The notes: generated from the sequence alone by a model not told the origin. 64,000 bases of DNA from Aquilutibacter rugosus (GCF_036541335.1 NZ_JAZHBO010000001.1:620001-684000), one strand, 5' to 3'; counted from the stretch's first letter, positions 44,481 through 54,079 are shown. Numbers and translations: made by a program.

Positions 44481-45641
44481 TTAGCGGCCGGCCAGTGCAT
44501 CGACAATGTTCAGACGCATCGCGCGCATTGCTGGTAACAGTCCGACCAGCAGGCCAAACGCGACCATCAGACCCAGACCGAGCAGCCAGGTATTCTTGCC
44601 AAGACCGTTAATCGGCATCATGCCGCCACTGATCGTTGCCACGATCTTCATGAGCACAGTAGCAGCGACCATGCCGATCAGACCGGCAACGATCACCAGG
44701 ATCAGCGATTCGGCTAAGACCATCCACAACACCGCGCGGTTGGAAAAACCGATGGTCTTGAGAACGGCCAGCTCCGGAATGCGTTCGCGCACGGCTTGTG
44801 CCATGGTGTTGCCCGTCAGCATCAGCAACGTAAAGAACACCGCTCCCATGATGTAAGTCACGATCTTGCCGATGTCACCGATCTGTTTGACAAAGCTCTG
44901 CTGGAATGCAGCCTCGGTCTCTGTCTTCGTTTCCGCATCGGAGTTCATGCTGAGTGCGTCCACCGCCTTGGCAATACGTGTCGCATTGTCCGGGCTGTCG
45001 ACGGCAATGGCGTACCAGCCCACACGACCTTTGACGTAATCGTTGGCTTCGTCAAAGTATTGCCAGTGAAACACCAGCGAATTCTCCTCGCCGACGCGCT
45101 TGCGGTCCTTGGCTCGGAAGATGCCGCTGATCTTGAAAGTCCAGGTATTGCCACCTTTGGTCGGAAAGATTGTGGCCTGCAGTGGGATGTCCTGCCCAAC
45201 CTTCCAGTTGAACTTTTTCAGCAGTGATTCGCCGACAATGACGCCGTTGCGAGTGGCCTGCCAGTCCTTGAGCTGTTGCGGCGCGACCTCGTACTCCGGA
45301 TACATCAGAAAGTAATCGGGATCCACTGCAAAATTAGGGAAAAACTGCTTAGGGTCCTGGTAGTAGCCGCCAAACCACGAACCCGTGGAGACGCGGGTGA
45401 TGCCGGGCACGGTCTTTAACCGTTGCTCGAGCGAAGCCGGCAACATTTGCGTCAATGACAGCTTGGAGGACACGATCATGCGGTTGGCGCCTTCGACCGT
45501 CTTGCCGCTGTTGGCAAAGGTGTCGCGTACCGAGTCGAGCATCCCGAATAGTGCAAAGGCGACCACCACAGAGAACATAGTCAGAAAGGTGCGCAACTTG
45601 CTGCGAAATAGCGCAGCACCGATGAGATGCAGGTATTTCAT
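44481..45641 (-). CDS. ABC transporter permease, FtsX/MacB type (first permease)
   Basis: A 386-residue permease starting MKYLHLIGAALFRSKLRTFL, typical of the MacB N-terminus. One membrane helix at about 18-40, a periplasmic MacB-like domain at about 45-260 and three C-terminal helices in the FtsX domain are visible. It overlaps the ATPase gene by 4 bases. Together with the other permease it would form a heterodimer, an inference from the operon. Confidence 0.85.
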   Translation of the reverse strand: MKYLHLIGAALFRSKLRTFLTMFSVVVAFALFGMLDSVRDTFANSGKTVEGANRMIVSSKLSLTQMLPASLEQRLKTVPGITRVSTGSWFGGYYQDPKQFFPNFAVDPDYFLMYPEYEVAPQQLKDWQATRNGVIVGESLLKKFNWKVGQDIPLQATIFPTKGGNTWTFKISGIFRAKDRKRVGEENSLVFHWQYFDEANDYVKGRVGWYAIAVDSPDNATRIAKAVDALSMNSDAETKTETEAAFQQSFVKQIGDIGKIVTYIMGAVFFTLLMLTGNTMAQAVRERIPELAVLKTIGFSNRAVLWMVLAESLILVIVAGLIGMVAATVLMKIVATISGGMMPINGLGKNTWLLGLGLMVAFGLLVGLLPAMRAMRLNIVDALAGR

Positions 45642-46327
45642 GACGGCTGACCGTCATCGACCAGTTCACCCTTGTCCAGATGCACGACACGGCTGGCGTG
45701 TTCAGCGGCTTTTGGATCGTGGGTGACCATCAGTATGGTCTTGCCGTGCTGACGGTTCAGTTCGTTGAGCAGATTGAGAACATCTTCGGCGGACTGACGG
45801 TCCAGGTCGCCGGTCGGCTCATCGCAAATCAGCAGTTTGGGATCAGAAACGATGGCGCGGGCAATGGAGACGCGCTGTTGCTGGCCGCCGGAAAGTTCAT
45901 TGGGCTTGTGCTTGGCGCGGTCAGCCAGACCGACCAACTGCAATGCCACGGCGGCCCGTTGCCGCCGCTCGGCGGCGCTGAGGTTGGTGAGCAGCAGGGG
46001 CAACTCGACATTGCGTTGCGCCGTCAGTGTCGGCATCAGATTGTAGAACTGGAACACAAAGCCCACGTTCTCACTGCGCCAATGCGCTAGCTGATTGCTG
46101 CTCAGCTCATCAATGCGCTCGCCGTCAATACGAATTTCGCCATCGGTGGGGTTGTCCAGCCCGCCGATCAGGTTCAACAGCGTGGATTTGCCCGAGCCCG
46201 ATGGTCCCATCAGCGCTACAAACTCGCCTTGTCGGATGTCGAGTTGGATGCTGTGCAGCACCTCGACCACCTCCGAACCGCGACGGTAATCCTTTCGGAC
46301 ATTACGAATGGTGACGAGGTCGCTCAT
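45638..46327 (-). CDS. ABC transporter ATP-binding protein, MacB/LolD-like
   Basis: A 229-residue ATPase. Walker A GPSGSGKST is at 41-49, the signature LSGGQ at 145-149 and Walker B LLICDEP at 165-171. The Q-loop region VFQFYNLMPTLTAQRNVELP is typical of the MacB/LolD group. It begins 3 bases after the adaptor gene and overlaps the first permease. Confidence 0.9.
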   Translation of the reverse strand: MSDLVTIRNVRKDYRRGSEVVEVLHSIQLDIRQGEFVALMGPSGSGKSTLLNLIGGLDNPTDGEIRIDGERIDELSSNQLAHWRSENVGFVFQFYNLMPTLTAQRNVELPLLLTNLSAAERRQRAAVALQLVGLADRAKHKPNELSGGQQQRVSIARAIVSDPKLLICDEPTGDLDRQSAEDVLNLLNELNRQHGKTILMVTHDPKAAEHASRVVHLDKGELVDDGQPS

Positions 46328-46330
46328 GGA

Positions 46331-47605
46331 CTACTGTTCCTCCGGTTCTTTAGGGTCGGGTGATTTTTGTACACGTTGTCCATCCTTTAGCGTTTCGGGC
46401 GGTTGCAGGATGAGTTCATCGCCGGCTTTTAGTCCGGCAGTTACTTCAATATCGTCGCCAATCGTGCGGCCGGTGGACACGGAAGTCTGATTGGCCTTGC
46501 CGTCCGTCAGGACAAATGCAACGCTTTGCGAACCGCGTTTGACGATGGCTGATTGCGGCACCAGCACCGATGGCTTAGCCTGTGGCTGACCCGCGGGTGC
46601 GGCTCGTTCAAAGAAGCTCACGCGCGCGCCCATGTCGGGCACCACCCGCGTATCTCTGGAGTCGAGCGAAACGCGGACTTTAATGGTTGCCTTGCCTCGG
46701 TCTGCAGTCGGAATGACGGCAATGACATGCCCGGGAATCTTCCAGTCCGGATACGCATTCAGTATGGTCTCGGTGGGCATTCCCTCCCGCACACGACCAA
46801 TGAAGTTCTCGCCGACTTCGACTTCAACCTCGAGCGAGTCCATGTCCACGATGGTGCCGATACCTGTCCGCGTATATCCGCCCCCGGCGCTCAAGGGCGA
46901 CACAATTTCACCGGGCTGCGCGGCTTTGGCAATCACGACCCCACTGAACGGTGCGCGCACGACTGTGTGATCGACGCCGCGGTTCGCAATGCGCAATTGC
47001 GCACTGGCGACATTGGTATTGCGGCGGATTGCGTTCAGTTGTGCACGTAACGCATCACGCTGGGCGATAGCCTGATCCGCTTGTGCTCTCGAGACCAGTT
47101 GCTGCCCTGCCAGGGTACTCAGACGCGCGGCATTCGCGGTAGCATCGCGCAGCTGCGCCTCGATGGCACCGGCTTGGGCCGCCGCCGCGTTAACTTGCGC
47201 GCTTGCCAGCTCCTGTTGGGCGTTGGCATCGATCGGATCCAGCGTGGCCATCACTTGGCCGGCAGTGACTTGCTGGCCCTCTTCAATCAAGACTTTGCTT
47301 ACCCGTCCCGTCACTTGCGAGGACACGGTGGCGATTCGCCGCGCCACGATATAACCGCTGGCGTCGAGCACCGCGCCGGGTGTGGCCGCCGCGCCGCCGC
47401 TGCCTTGCGCTGCCTCTACCTCTAGGGTCTGTACTGCGGTGACACGGTTACCGAACACGGCATAAGCAATGGCCGTCAACACTAAAACGGCGGCAACGCC
47501 GGCGATAATCCACCATTTGCGACGGTCGTCGGGTTTCCGTCCGCCGCGCTTGGGCGCATTGCGGTCGATCTTAAGCGAGTTGAGCAAGTCGGCGTTGGTA
47601 TTCAT
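46331..47605 (-). CDS. periplasmic adaptor (HlyD/MacA-like) of a tripartite exporter
   Basis: A 424-residue membrane-fusion protein. A cytoplasmic start rich in basic residues is followed by a membrane anchor at about 32-52. The body has the lipoyl half-motif GRVSKVLIEEGQQVTAGQVM near 100-120, a coiled-coil hairpin (about 125-210, Gln/Ala-rich) and a beta-barrel domain. It heads the operon of adaptor, ATPase and two permeases; the outer-membrane channel partner is not in the window. The exported compound is unknown. Confidence 0.88.
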   Translation of the reverse strand: MNTNADLLNSLKIDRNAPKRGGRKPDDRRKWWIIAGVAAVLVLTAIAYAVFGNRVTAVQTLEVEAAQGSGGAAATPGAVLDASGYIVARRIATVSSQVTGRVSKVLIEEGQQVTAGQVMATLDPIDANAQQELASAQVNAAAAQAGAIEAQLRDATANAARLSTLAGQQLVSRAQADQAIAQRDALRAQLNAIRRNTNVASAQLRIANRGVDHTVVRAPFSGVVIAKAAQPGEIVSPLSAGGGYTRTGIGTIVDMDSLEVEVEVGENFIGRVREGMPTETILNAYPDWKIPGHVIAVIPTADRGKATIKVRVSLDSRDTRVVPDMGARVSFFERAAPAGQPQAKPSVLVPQSAIVKRGSQSVAFVLTDGKANQTSVSTGRTIGDDIEVTAGLKAGDELILQPPETLKDGQRVQKSPDPKEPEEQ

Positions 47606-47641
47606 GGGTCAATGGTAACTGACAGCGACTGTGGGGCAACT

Positions 47642-47670
47642 GGTGAATGGGAAATGGGAAATGGTGAGGG
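47642..47670. repeat. Short G/A-rich direct repeats
   Basis: GAATGGGAAATGGGAAATGG-type repeats, related in style to G-rich repeats at 57157-57215 and 61046-61078. They lie in the 178-base gap before the adaptor gene, in which no gene is seen. Confidence 0.5.
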
Positions 47671-47783
47671 AAGGCCGGCTTCGGCACCGCAAAGGCATTG
47701 AAGCGCGTCATGCAATCGGCGGAGTCAGCATGGCCTTCGAACAGGTTGATTTGCCCATTGAGAAGTCGAACTGTGTCCCGGCG

Positions 47784-49178
47784 CTAGTGACCGGAATCCA
47801 CTATTGACCGTACGAGCGCGTATGCGCTGCGCAGGGCCTGGGCCTCACCGCCGGCGGGGCGGCCGGGACGATCCGCATCGTTCCATGAATAAACATCGAG
47901 GTGGGTCCAAGGGATTGAAGGATCCATGAACCGTTGCAGATAGATCGCAGCGGTGACAGCGCCGGCCATTTTGGACGGACCGGCATTGGCGAAGTCGGCA
48001 ATGCCACTGCTCAGGTAACGCCAGTATGGCGTATGCAGCGGCATGCGCCACACCGGATCACGCAACTCCAGACCGGCATCCAGCCACGATTGCGCCAGCG
48101 CATCGTTATTGGCAAATAGCGCCGGCAAGTCCGGACCCAGGGCAATGCGAGCCGCGCCGGTCAGGGTCGCAAAGTCCATGACCAGATCGGGCTGCTTTTC
48201 GCACGCATAGGCCAAGGCATCGCACAGAACCACACGGCCTTCGGCATCGGTGTTGTCAATTTCAACGGTAAAGCCCTTGCGCGTGTTGATTACTTCACCG
48301 GGGCGATATGCATCGGGACCGATTGCATTTTCAACGGCACCAATCAGCAAAGTCAGACGCACCGGCAACTGCGCCTGCAAAATCCACTGCGCAAGACCGA
48401 TAGCATGTGCGGCACCGCCCATGTCTTTTTTCATGTTGCGCATGCCATCGGCGGGTTTGATGTCCAAACCGCCCGTATCAAAGCACACGCCCTTACCCAC
48501 AATCACTATGTGCTGCTTTGCATCGGGTGCGGACCAATTCAGTTCGAGCAGACGTGGCGCGCGATGCGACGCACGACCGACCGCATGAATTGCGGGGAAG
48601 TTCTGCTCCAGCAACTCATCGCCAACAATCGCGCGGAAATTTGCTCCGTGCATCTCGGCGAGATTTGCAACGACATCATGCAATTGCTCAGGCCCCATGT
48701 CCTGCGACGGCGTATGAATCAGATGACGAACCGTGACGATGGCATCGTAGGCGCGCGAGACCTCATCGGACACATCCATCGCGAGCTTGGCGGGATTGTG
48801 TTCGAGCTTGGGCTTGTACTTGAGATATTTGTAACCGCCCAAAGCCCAGCCCAAAGCCAGCGCATCGCGCATGGCAGGTTCCAGCGCATCGGCATTGGCG
48901 ACGTGCCAGACGGAACCGGCCGGTAGCATCGGCACCACATGCGAATAGGCAAACGGATCGTGCAGATCGCTGACACCGACCAGCACCCCGCCCAAACTGC
49001 CATCGGGCGACATCAGCCATGTGGCGGTTGAGCCTTCGCCTTTGAATTGACGCGCGGCTGCCTGCCGTTGTTGTGCCTCAGGCAATGTGGCCAAGACCGA
49101 AGGCAAGCGTTCGACAGTGGCGACATACAGGGGCAAGCTGACGCTGGCGTGTTGCGGTGAAATCCAGTTGGCACGCAT
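47784..49178 (-). CDS. M17-family leucyl aminopeptidase
   Basis: A 464-residue metallopeptidase of the PepA/PepB family. The first metal Lys/Asp pair is in VGKGVCFDTGGLDIKP near residue 227, and the signature NTDAEGR lies near 307. The C-terminal domain is well conserved; the N-terminal domain is short and divergent, so it is closer to the PepB-like group than to PepA. It shares the strand with the HAD gene upstream (14-base gap) and is likely co-transcribed. It probably removes N-terminal residues from small peptides in the cytoplasm. Confidence 0.88.
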   Translation of the reverse strand: MRANWISPQHASVSLPLYVATVERLPSVLATLPEAQQRQAAARQFKGEGSTATWLMSPDGSLGGVLVGVSDLHDPFAYSHVVPMLPAGSVWHVANADALEPAMRDALALGWALGGYKYLKYKPKLEHNPAKLAMDVSDEVSRAYDAIVTVRHLIHTPSQDMGPEQLHDVVANLAEMHGANFRAIVGDELLEQNFPAIHAVGRASHRAPRLLELNWSAPDAKQHIVIVGKGVCFDTGGLDIKPADGMRNMKKDMGGAAHAIGLAQWILQAQLPVRLTLLIGAVENAIGPDAYRPGEVINTRKGFTVEIDNTDAEGRVVLCDALAYACEKQPDLVMDFATLTGAARIALGPDLPALFANNDALAQSWLDAGLELRDPVWRMPLHTPYWRYLSSGIADFANAGPSKMAGAVTAAIYLQRFMDPSIPWTHLDVYSWNDADRPGRPAGGEAQALRSAYALVRSIVDSGH

Positions 49179-49192
49179 GGTTTGAAGCTCCG

Positions 49193-49894
49193 TTAAATCG
49201 TGGACGTTGAGTGCGATTCCAGCCAGTCGGCCAGCGCGCTCAACTCAGTACAGGTAAAAGTAGGCGAAGGATAAGCGGACGGCCAAGTCTCACCGAGGCG
49301 ATTGACCCAGGCGGCCTGCATTCCCGCATCCAGGGCGCCCATGACATCCATCTCGATGTGATCGCCGACGTGCAGGACCTGCGCTGGCTCGCACTCCAGC
49401 AGCGCGCACGCGGCATGGAACAGGCGCGGATCGGGCTTGGCCACCCCCATCTGTGTGGCGCTCACTGCGTGACGGAACGGCGGCATCAGACCAATCCGCT
49501 CCAAGTCCGCGTTGCCGTTGCTCAAGGACGCAATCGGAACCAGACGGGCAATACGACGCACCGCATCCTGCGCATCCGGATAGAAATCGACCTTGTTGCG
49601 CTCGCTGTAAAACACCTCGAAGGCCGCGTCGGTCAGCGCGGTATCCTCGCCGCTCTCAGCCAAGGCCCGCTCGATGGTAAGACGGCGCAACATGGACAGA
49701 TCGTGCGCGTGCTGCGGATGCTCAAGATCGACCTGATGGCGCAACTGCCGCATGCGGTGGATAGGGAACGTGTCGGCCGTGCGTGGCGCATACTGCTCCA
49801 GCCACTCGTGCAGACGCTGTTCAATACGCGCACCAATCGGCGGAAATGGCCACAGGGTGTCGTCCAGGTCAAAGGTGACGGCGCGAATAATCAT
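49193..49894 (-). CDS. HAD-superfamily hydrolase, YigB/FMN phosphatase-like
   Basis: A 233-residue HAD subfamily IA phosphatase. Motif I FDLDDTLW has Asp9 and Asp11, motif II is SLSNGNAD near 130, motif III Lys lies in GVAKPDP near 155 and motif IV is HVGDHIEMD near 175. YigB dephosphorylates FMN-pathway intermediates, so that is a possible role, but HAD substrates cannot be read from motifs alone. Confidence 0.85.
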   Translation of the reverse strand: MIIRAVTFDLDDTLWPFPPIGARIEQRLHEWLEQYAPRTADTFPIHRMRQLRHQVDLEHPQHAHDLSMLRRLTIERALAESGEDTALTDAAFEVFYSERNKVDFYPDAQDAVRRIARLVPIASLSNGNADLERIGLMPPFRHAVSATQMGVAKPDPRLFHAACALLECEPAQVLHVGDHIEMDVMGALDAGMQAAWVNRLGETWPSAYPSPTFTCTELSALADWLESHSTSTI

Positions 49895-50003
49895 TCCCCA
49901 TTTTACTCCGCGCCCGGCCTAGTGCTCCGCGACTTGACATCGTCCGCAGTCGGCGCAAACTGCCCAAATCGGCCATAGAGCTCGCGGATCTTTGGGGGTT
50001 GCA

Positions 50004-51020
50004 ATGAAAACTGCATATTTCGTTGGCGCGTTGAGTCTGGCGCTAGTTCTGCCATCGCAGATGAGTGCTGCAGAACGTCAGACGCTTACGCTGTATCGCA
50101 AAGCAATTGACATCCACGGGTGCGGTGAGACCTGGATGACGAGTCAGTCGGAGGACAGCTGCCGGGAAAAGATTGCAGCTTATAAGGCGGCTGAGGCGGC
50201 CTCGGACGCAACGGCCCCGGAAAAGGAGCAGATGCAACGCGAGCGACTGGCGCTGGAGTCCGAATATATCGGCGTCCTGCGTCTGAGCGGCAAAAAGCCC
50301 GAAGCCCGTCAGCAGCTGCAAAAATCCATGGCGGAGCTCGATAGGGCATCGCCTGCGGACAAGGCGCCGATCGCTCGGGTGGTGGCCATCGATCTGTATC
50401 GGCAAGCCGCACTGCTGGCGTTCGCCGCGGGGGATACACGGGCGGCAGATCAGGCCATCGACCAGTTCCGCAATCTGTCACAGGGTTTTTTCGGCGCGGT
50501 CGACAGCATGAAGGACAATAAAAAACTGATGCTGACGCAGCAGAACAACGCGATCGCCGCCGCCGGTTTTGAAATGGAAGTGGGCAAGATTTACGCGGAC
50601 CAGCTCAAGGCGGCCGGCAACAAGGCCTCATCCGAGGTTCGCGAGAAGGCCGTAATGGCTTATCAGCGCGCACGCCAATGGGCCATTGCACGCGCGCAAC
50701 ACAACTGGAACGGGTTTGCTCAAGCCACGCCGCAAGTCCAGTTTGCGGATGCCACGCTCGCACTGGCACAGATCGCTAAAGACGCCGATGACATGGCCGG
50801 CCTGGCAAGTGCCATAGGCGAAGCGAAGGCTGCCGTCTGTAACCGCCCGAATACCAATGACAAATACGGCGATGCAGAGGCCGAAGAGCGCTGCCTGCAA
50901 ACGATCGTGATGGAAGGCTGGGTTACCGGCGACAATCAGGCGCTAATTCGGCGTGTCGCCGAGAACAATGACAAGTCGTTTCGCGACGCCATGGAGTCGT
51001 TGCGTAATAAGAAGAAGTAA
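50004..51020 (+). CDS. secreted helical protein, function unknown
   Basis: A 338-residue protein with a clear signal peptide (MKTAYFVGALSLALVLPSQM, cleavage near SAA). The mature part is rich in Ala, Lys, Glu and Gln and predicted mostly helical, resembling TPR-like repeats without a recognised signature. Three Cys residues (the CGETW, CREK and CNRP regions) and CLQ near the C-terminus could form disulfides. ATG 50004 is chosen for the signal peptide; GGGG lies 6 bases upstream. I do not recognise a family. Confidence 0.7.
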   Translation: MKTAYFVGALSLALVLPSQMSAAERQTLTLYRKAIDIHGCGETWMTSQSEDSCREKIAAYKAAEAASDATAPEKEQMQRERLALESEYIGVLRLSGKKPEARQQLQKSMAELDRASPADKAPIARVVAIDLYRQAALLAFAAGDTRAADQAIDQFRNLSQGFFGAVDSMKDNKKLMLTQQNNAIAAAGFEMEVGKIYADQLKAAGNKASSEVREKAVMAYQRARQWAIARAQHNWNGFAQATPQVQFADATLALAQIAKDADDMAGLASAIGEAKAAVCNRPNTNDKYGDAEAEERCLQTIVMEGWVTGDNQALIRRVAENNDKSFRDAMESLRNKKK

Positions 51021-51056
51021 ATCCGACGTGCCGCGCGTGTAGGCGGCACATCGCAC

Positions 51057-51977
51057 TTAAACCCGTGGTGCGTCGCTAACGGTGGCGGCCACGGTGGCCG
51101 CAGTCGCCGCCTGATCGGCCGCAGCCGCTGCGGCGCCCGACTGATCCGCGGCAGTGGCCGATTCGTCAGCAGCCTCGGCCGATTTGAACGCGGCAAAAGT
51201 TGAGGCAGCCAGCGAGGCGATCTCGCTCAAGCCGCGCAACGCAGTATCCGTGGTGTACAAAGCGGCACGGCTGGCCGCGCCTGTGTGACGCAGACTACCG
51301 GAGATGCCCTTGTTGCGACCCACGACGTAACCGCTGATAGCACCCGCGGCCAACACGCGGCCCGGCGTAACCGCGGCTTTGGCGTGCGCCTTGGCGGCGG
51401 CAAACGATTCGAGCGTCTGGCGACGGCGACCCTCGGCGACGGCCTCGGCACGATCCACACGGCGCTGCAGCGCGCGGAAACTCGGTTTGCGGTCCGAGTC
51501 CTCATCGTCATCGGCCTCACCCACGCCAAAGCGAGCCAGCTCATCTTTAGTGGCCTTGAAACCGGTAAATGCAAAATAGCGACGCACCATAAAGGCCGCG
51601 ACCAGCGCGATCACCAAGGACACCACGGCCGAGATCAGCAATGCTCTGAGCCACGACCATTCGAGTTGCGACTTCATGGCGACTACGGCGGCCGCCATCA
51701 GCAATAACCAGGTGGAAGCGCCAAACACCGCGCCCACCGCCACCCACACCACCGAGCGACCCGCGGCATGACGGGAAAGGTTCAACTCGGCCAGGGCCAA
51801 ACGACGCATGGCCGTCAGACTGTCGAGGCCGCCGCTAAACGTGGAGCGCGCATGGCCGCGCAGTTCCTTTAGATCCTGGGCATAACGGCCACCGGCCACG
51901 CGAGCGCGGCGGCGGGTCGAACGCGAATCGGCGCCCGAAGGCGCCGATTGCGGTGATTGGGCTGATGGCTCCGTCAC
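51057..51977 (-). CDS. YqjE-like (holin-superfamily) inner-membrane protein with Ala-rich tail
   Basis: A 306-residue protein translated from GTG 51977. Two adjacent hydrophobic segments at about 75-97 and 108-132 match the phage-holin/YqjE-like (DUF1469) fold. A second part (about 205-235, TPGRVLAAGAISGYVVGR) looks like the short YqjK-like segment. The last 70 residues are Ala-rich. It follows the DUF883 gene by 21 bases on the same strand, as yqjE follows yqjD in E. coli. YqjD/ElaB proteins bind ribosomes at the membrane in stationary phase; the role here is inferred. Confidence 0.65.
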   Translation of the reverse strand: MTEPSAQSPQSAPSGADSRSTRRRARVAGGRYAQDLKELRGHARSTFSGGLDSLTAMRRLALAELNLSRHAAGRSVVWVAVGAVFGASTWLLLMAAAVVAMKSQLEWSWLRALLISAVVSLVIALVAAFMVRRYFAFTGFKATKDELARFGVGEADDDEDSDRKPSFRALQRRVDRAEAVAEGRRRQTLESFAAAKAHAKAAVTPGRVLAAGAISGYVVGRNKGISGSLRHTGAASRAALYTTDTALRGLSEIASLAASTFAAFKSAEAADESATAADQSGAAAAAADQAATAATVAATVSDAPRV

Positions 51978-51998
51978 GATGTCGCAGTTCCCCGTCGC

Positions 51999-52448
51999 TT
52001 ATTCTTCGGACGACGAACCGCCGAGCTTGGACAGCAACCAGCCGGCTGCAAAGGCGGCACCGAAGGCAGCAATCGGACGTTCCTTGATGAACTCCGCGGC
52101 CACATCAGCAAATTCCTTGCCCTTTTCGATCAGGATATCGGCCTGCTCCTTGGCAGCAGCCTTGGCATCGCCGGCCGCGGCTTTGCTGGCGGTCGCGCCC
52201 TCGGACAGGTTCGACTTGACGTTGGCGCCGCCGGTCTTGAGTTCACCGGCAGCAGCGGACGCGGCCGACTTGATGGCCGTACCGGCCTCGTTCGCGGCTT
52301 GCTTGATGTAACCGCCGGCATCGGTCAGGTTGGCTTTCATGGAGCCGGTGCTAGGTTGGGTAACGGCATCCTTGACGGCCTCGACGGCGTCGGCAGCAAC
52401 AGCCTTGGTTTCGTTGATGGCGTCCTTGAACGGATCATTGGTGCTCAT
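51999..52448 (-). CDS. DUF883 family (ElaB/YqjD-like) membrane protein
   Basis: A 149-residue Ala-rich helical protein. Its C-terminal motif KERPIAAFGAAFAAGWLLSK is the DUF883 signature, a glycine-zipper membrane anchor that follows a long amphipathic helix. ATG 52448 has GAGG about 7 bases upstream; a TTG two codons earlier is possible. It leads the YqjE-like gene. E. coli homologues bind stationary-phase ribosomes. Confidence 0.82.
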   Translation of the reverse strand: MSTNDPFKDAINETKAVAADAVEAVKDAVTQPSTGSMKANLTDAGGYIKQAANEAGTAIKSAASAAAGELKTGGANVKSNLSEGATASKAAAGDAKAAAKEQADILIEKGKEFADVAAEFIKERPIAAFGAAFAAGWLLSKLGGSSSEE

Positions 52449-52469
52449 GGTCAAACCTCACACGTTGAA

Positions 52470-52514
52470 TTAGAAGTCGAAGGACGGACTGTCCGCCCCG
52501 TACATCTTCATCAT
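52470..52514 (-). CDS. 14-residue micro-ORF before the DUF883 gene
   Basis: ATG 52514 starts a 14-residue frame (MMKMYGADSPSFDF) ending in TAA, with GGAGG 5 bases upstream, a better Shine-Dalgarno site than that of the following gene. The stop lies 21 bases before the DUF883 start. It may be a leader peptide that couples or regulates translation, or a chance frame. Confidence 0.35.
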   Translation of the reverse strand: MMKMYGADSPSFDF

Positions 52515-52575
52515 GCCAACCTCCCTGCGAAAACGGCGTGAAATTCGGATTACGGTTCAGTTGCCGTTAGGCCCG

Positions 52576-53949
52576 TCAGCGCATTAGCAACTGGCCGCGT
52601 TGGCCGCCGCGGATTACTTCGAGTGCCAGGGGCTGGTTGCGCAGATTGACGGTGGCCCGGAAGCTGCTGAGGCTGTCGAACGGCCCCTGATTGGTCGCGA
52701 CGATGAGATCGCCGGCACGCAGGCCGTTGGCGGCGGCTCGTGATCCCGCAGCCACCGCGCTGACCGAGATGCCGACCACGCCCTGCTGCACCAACTTGGC
52801 CGGCAATGCTGCCAAAGTGGCACCGGCCAGGCGCGGGTCGACATCGGCGCCGGCCAGCGTGCCTGCATCGGCTTTGAGGGTGCTGCTCAGCGTCAGGCGT
52901 TTGCCGTCGCGCAGAACCTCGAGGCGCACGTCATCGCCGACGGCCTGCAGGCCCTCAAAGTTATGCAGGGCATCGCGACCGTTGAGGCGCGTGCCGTTGG
53001 CGCTCAGGATCACATCGCCCACCTGGACTCCGGCCCGCTGCGCACCGCTGCCCGGGAAGACCCGGGTGACGACCACGCCTTCGCCGGCTTGGACACCCAG
53101 CTGCCGCGCCAGAGCGGCGGTCACATCGCGCGCATCCACACCCAGCGAGCCGCGCTGCACCGTGCCCTGCGTCAGCAGTTGGCGGGTGACCGACTTGACC
53201 AGATCACTGGGGATGGCAAAACTCAGGCCGATATTGCCCGCCGCCGACCCGCGCGGATTAAACGTAGCCGTGTTGATGCCGATCAGACGGCCGTTGAGAT
53301 CAACCAGCGCACCGCCCGAATTGCCCGGGTTGATGGGCGCATCGGTCTGGATAAAGTTCTGATAGCCCGCGCCGGGGATACCGGTGCGACCCACCGCCGA
53401 CACAATGCCCGAGGTCACCGTCTGGCCAATGCCGAAGGGATTGCCGACCGCCACCACGAAGTCGCCCACTCGCAGCGCCTGCGAATCGCCCAGCGGCAGC
53501 GCCTGCAACCCGCCGGTCGGAATGCGCATCACCGCGATATCGGTCTGCGGATCGGAGCCGACAAAGGTGGCCTTGAGGGCACGCCCATCGGCCAGTTGCA
53601 CGGAGACGTTCTCGGCGCCCTCGATCACGTGATGGTTGGTTATGACCAGGCCGCGCTCGGCGTCCACAATCACGCCCGAGCCCAGCGACTCGGCGATACG
53701 ACTTTGAGTCAGACCGGGGAACATCTGCGAAAACACCGGATCGCTACCGAACGGACTGACCCGCACCCGCGACTGGGCCTGGACGCTGACCACGGCCGGG
53801 GTGACCTTTGCCAACATAGGTGCGAGCGAAGGCAAGACCTGGCCACCCACCTGCACGGGCAAGGCGGCCTGCGCCGGGCTGGGCCCGACAAATGGCGACA
53901 TGGCGACCAATCCGATGGCCAGTCCAAGGGCTAGGGGGCGAAAACGCAT
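52576..53949 (-). CDS. degQ: DegQ/Do-like periplasmic serine protease
   Basis: A 457-residue HtrA protease-chaperone. The signal peptide is at about residues 1-28 (ends AQA). The triad is visible: His in TNHHVIE, Asp in QTDIAVM and Ser in GNSGGALVD. Two PDZ domains follow: GEGVVVTRVFPGSGAQRAG and the divergent VVGISVSAVAAGSRAA. The usual Q-linker is short, favouring DegQ over DegP. ATG 53949 is chosen because GGAG is 6 bases upstream and the signal peptide begins there; an ATG 13 codons earlier is an alternative. Confidence 0.9.
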   Translation of the reverse strand: MRFRPLALGLAIGLVAMSPFVGPSPAQAALPVQVGGQVLPSLAPMLAKVTPAVVSVQAQSRVRVSPFGSDPVFSQMFPGLTQSRIAESLGSGVIVDAERGLVITNHHVIEGAENVSVQLADGRALKATFVGSDPQTDIAVMRIPTGGLQALPLGDSQALRVGDFVVAVGNPFGIGQTVTSGIVSAVGRTGIPGAGYQNFIQTDAPINPGNSGGALVDLNGRLIGINTATFNPRGSAAGNIGLSFAIPSDLVKSVTRQLLTQGTVQRGSLGVDARDVTAALARQLGVQAGEGVVVTRVFPGSGAQRAGVQVGDVILSANGTRLNGRDALHNFEGLQAVGDDVRLEVLRDGKRLTLSSTLKADAGTLAGADVDPRLAGATLAALPAKLVQQGVVGISVSAVAAGSRAAANGLRAGDLIVATNQGPFDSLSSFRATVNLRNQPLALEVIRGGQRGQLLMR

Positions 53950-54048
53950 GCGGGCTCCGTAGAAAAATCGGTGGGAGAATCGTTCCATTTTGCAGGATCC
54001 GTCACATAGAGAGGCGGGTCTTAGTGCTACTGTTTAAGCGCGGGTTAG

Positions 54049-54064
54049 CCACTAGATCTTGTGG
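54049..54064 (+). promoter_or_regulatory. NrdR box 1 upstream of nrdJ
   Basis: CCACTAGATCTTGTGG is a near-perfect palindrome that agrees with the conserved positions of the NrdR box consensus acaCwAtATaTwGtgt. It lies 132 bases upstream of the nrdJa start. Confidence 0.7.
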
Positions 54065-54079
54065 TTGCGCCGCAGCAGA

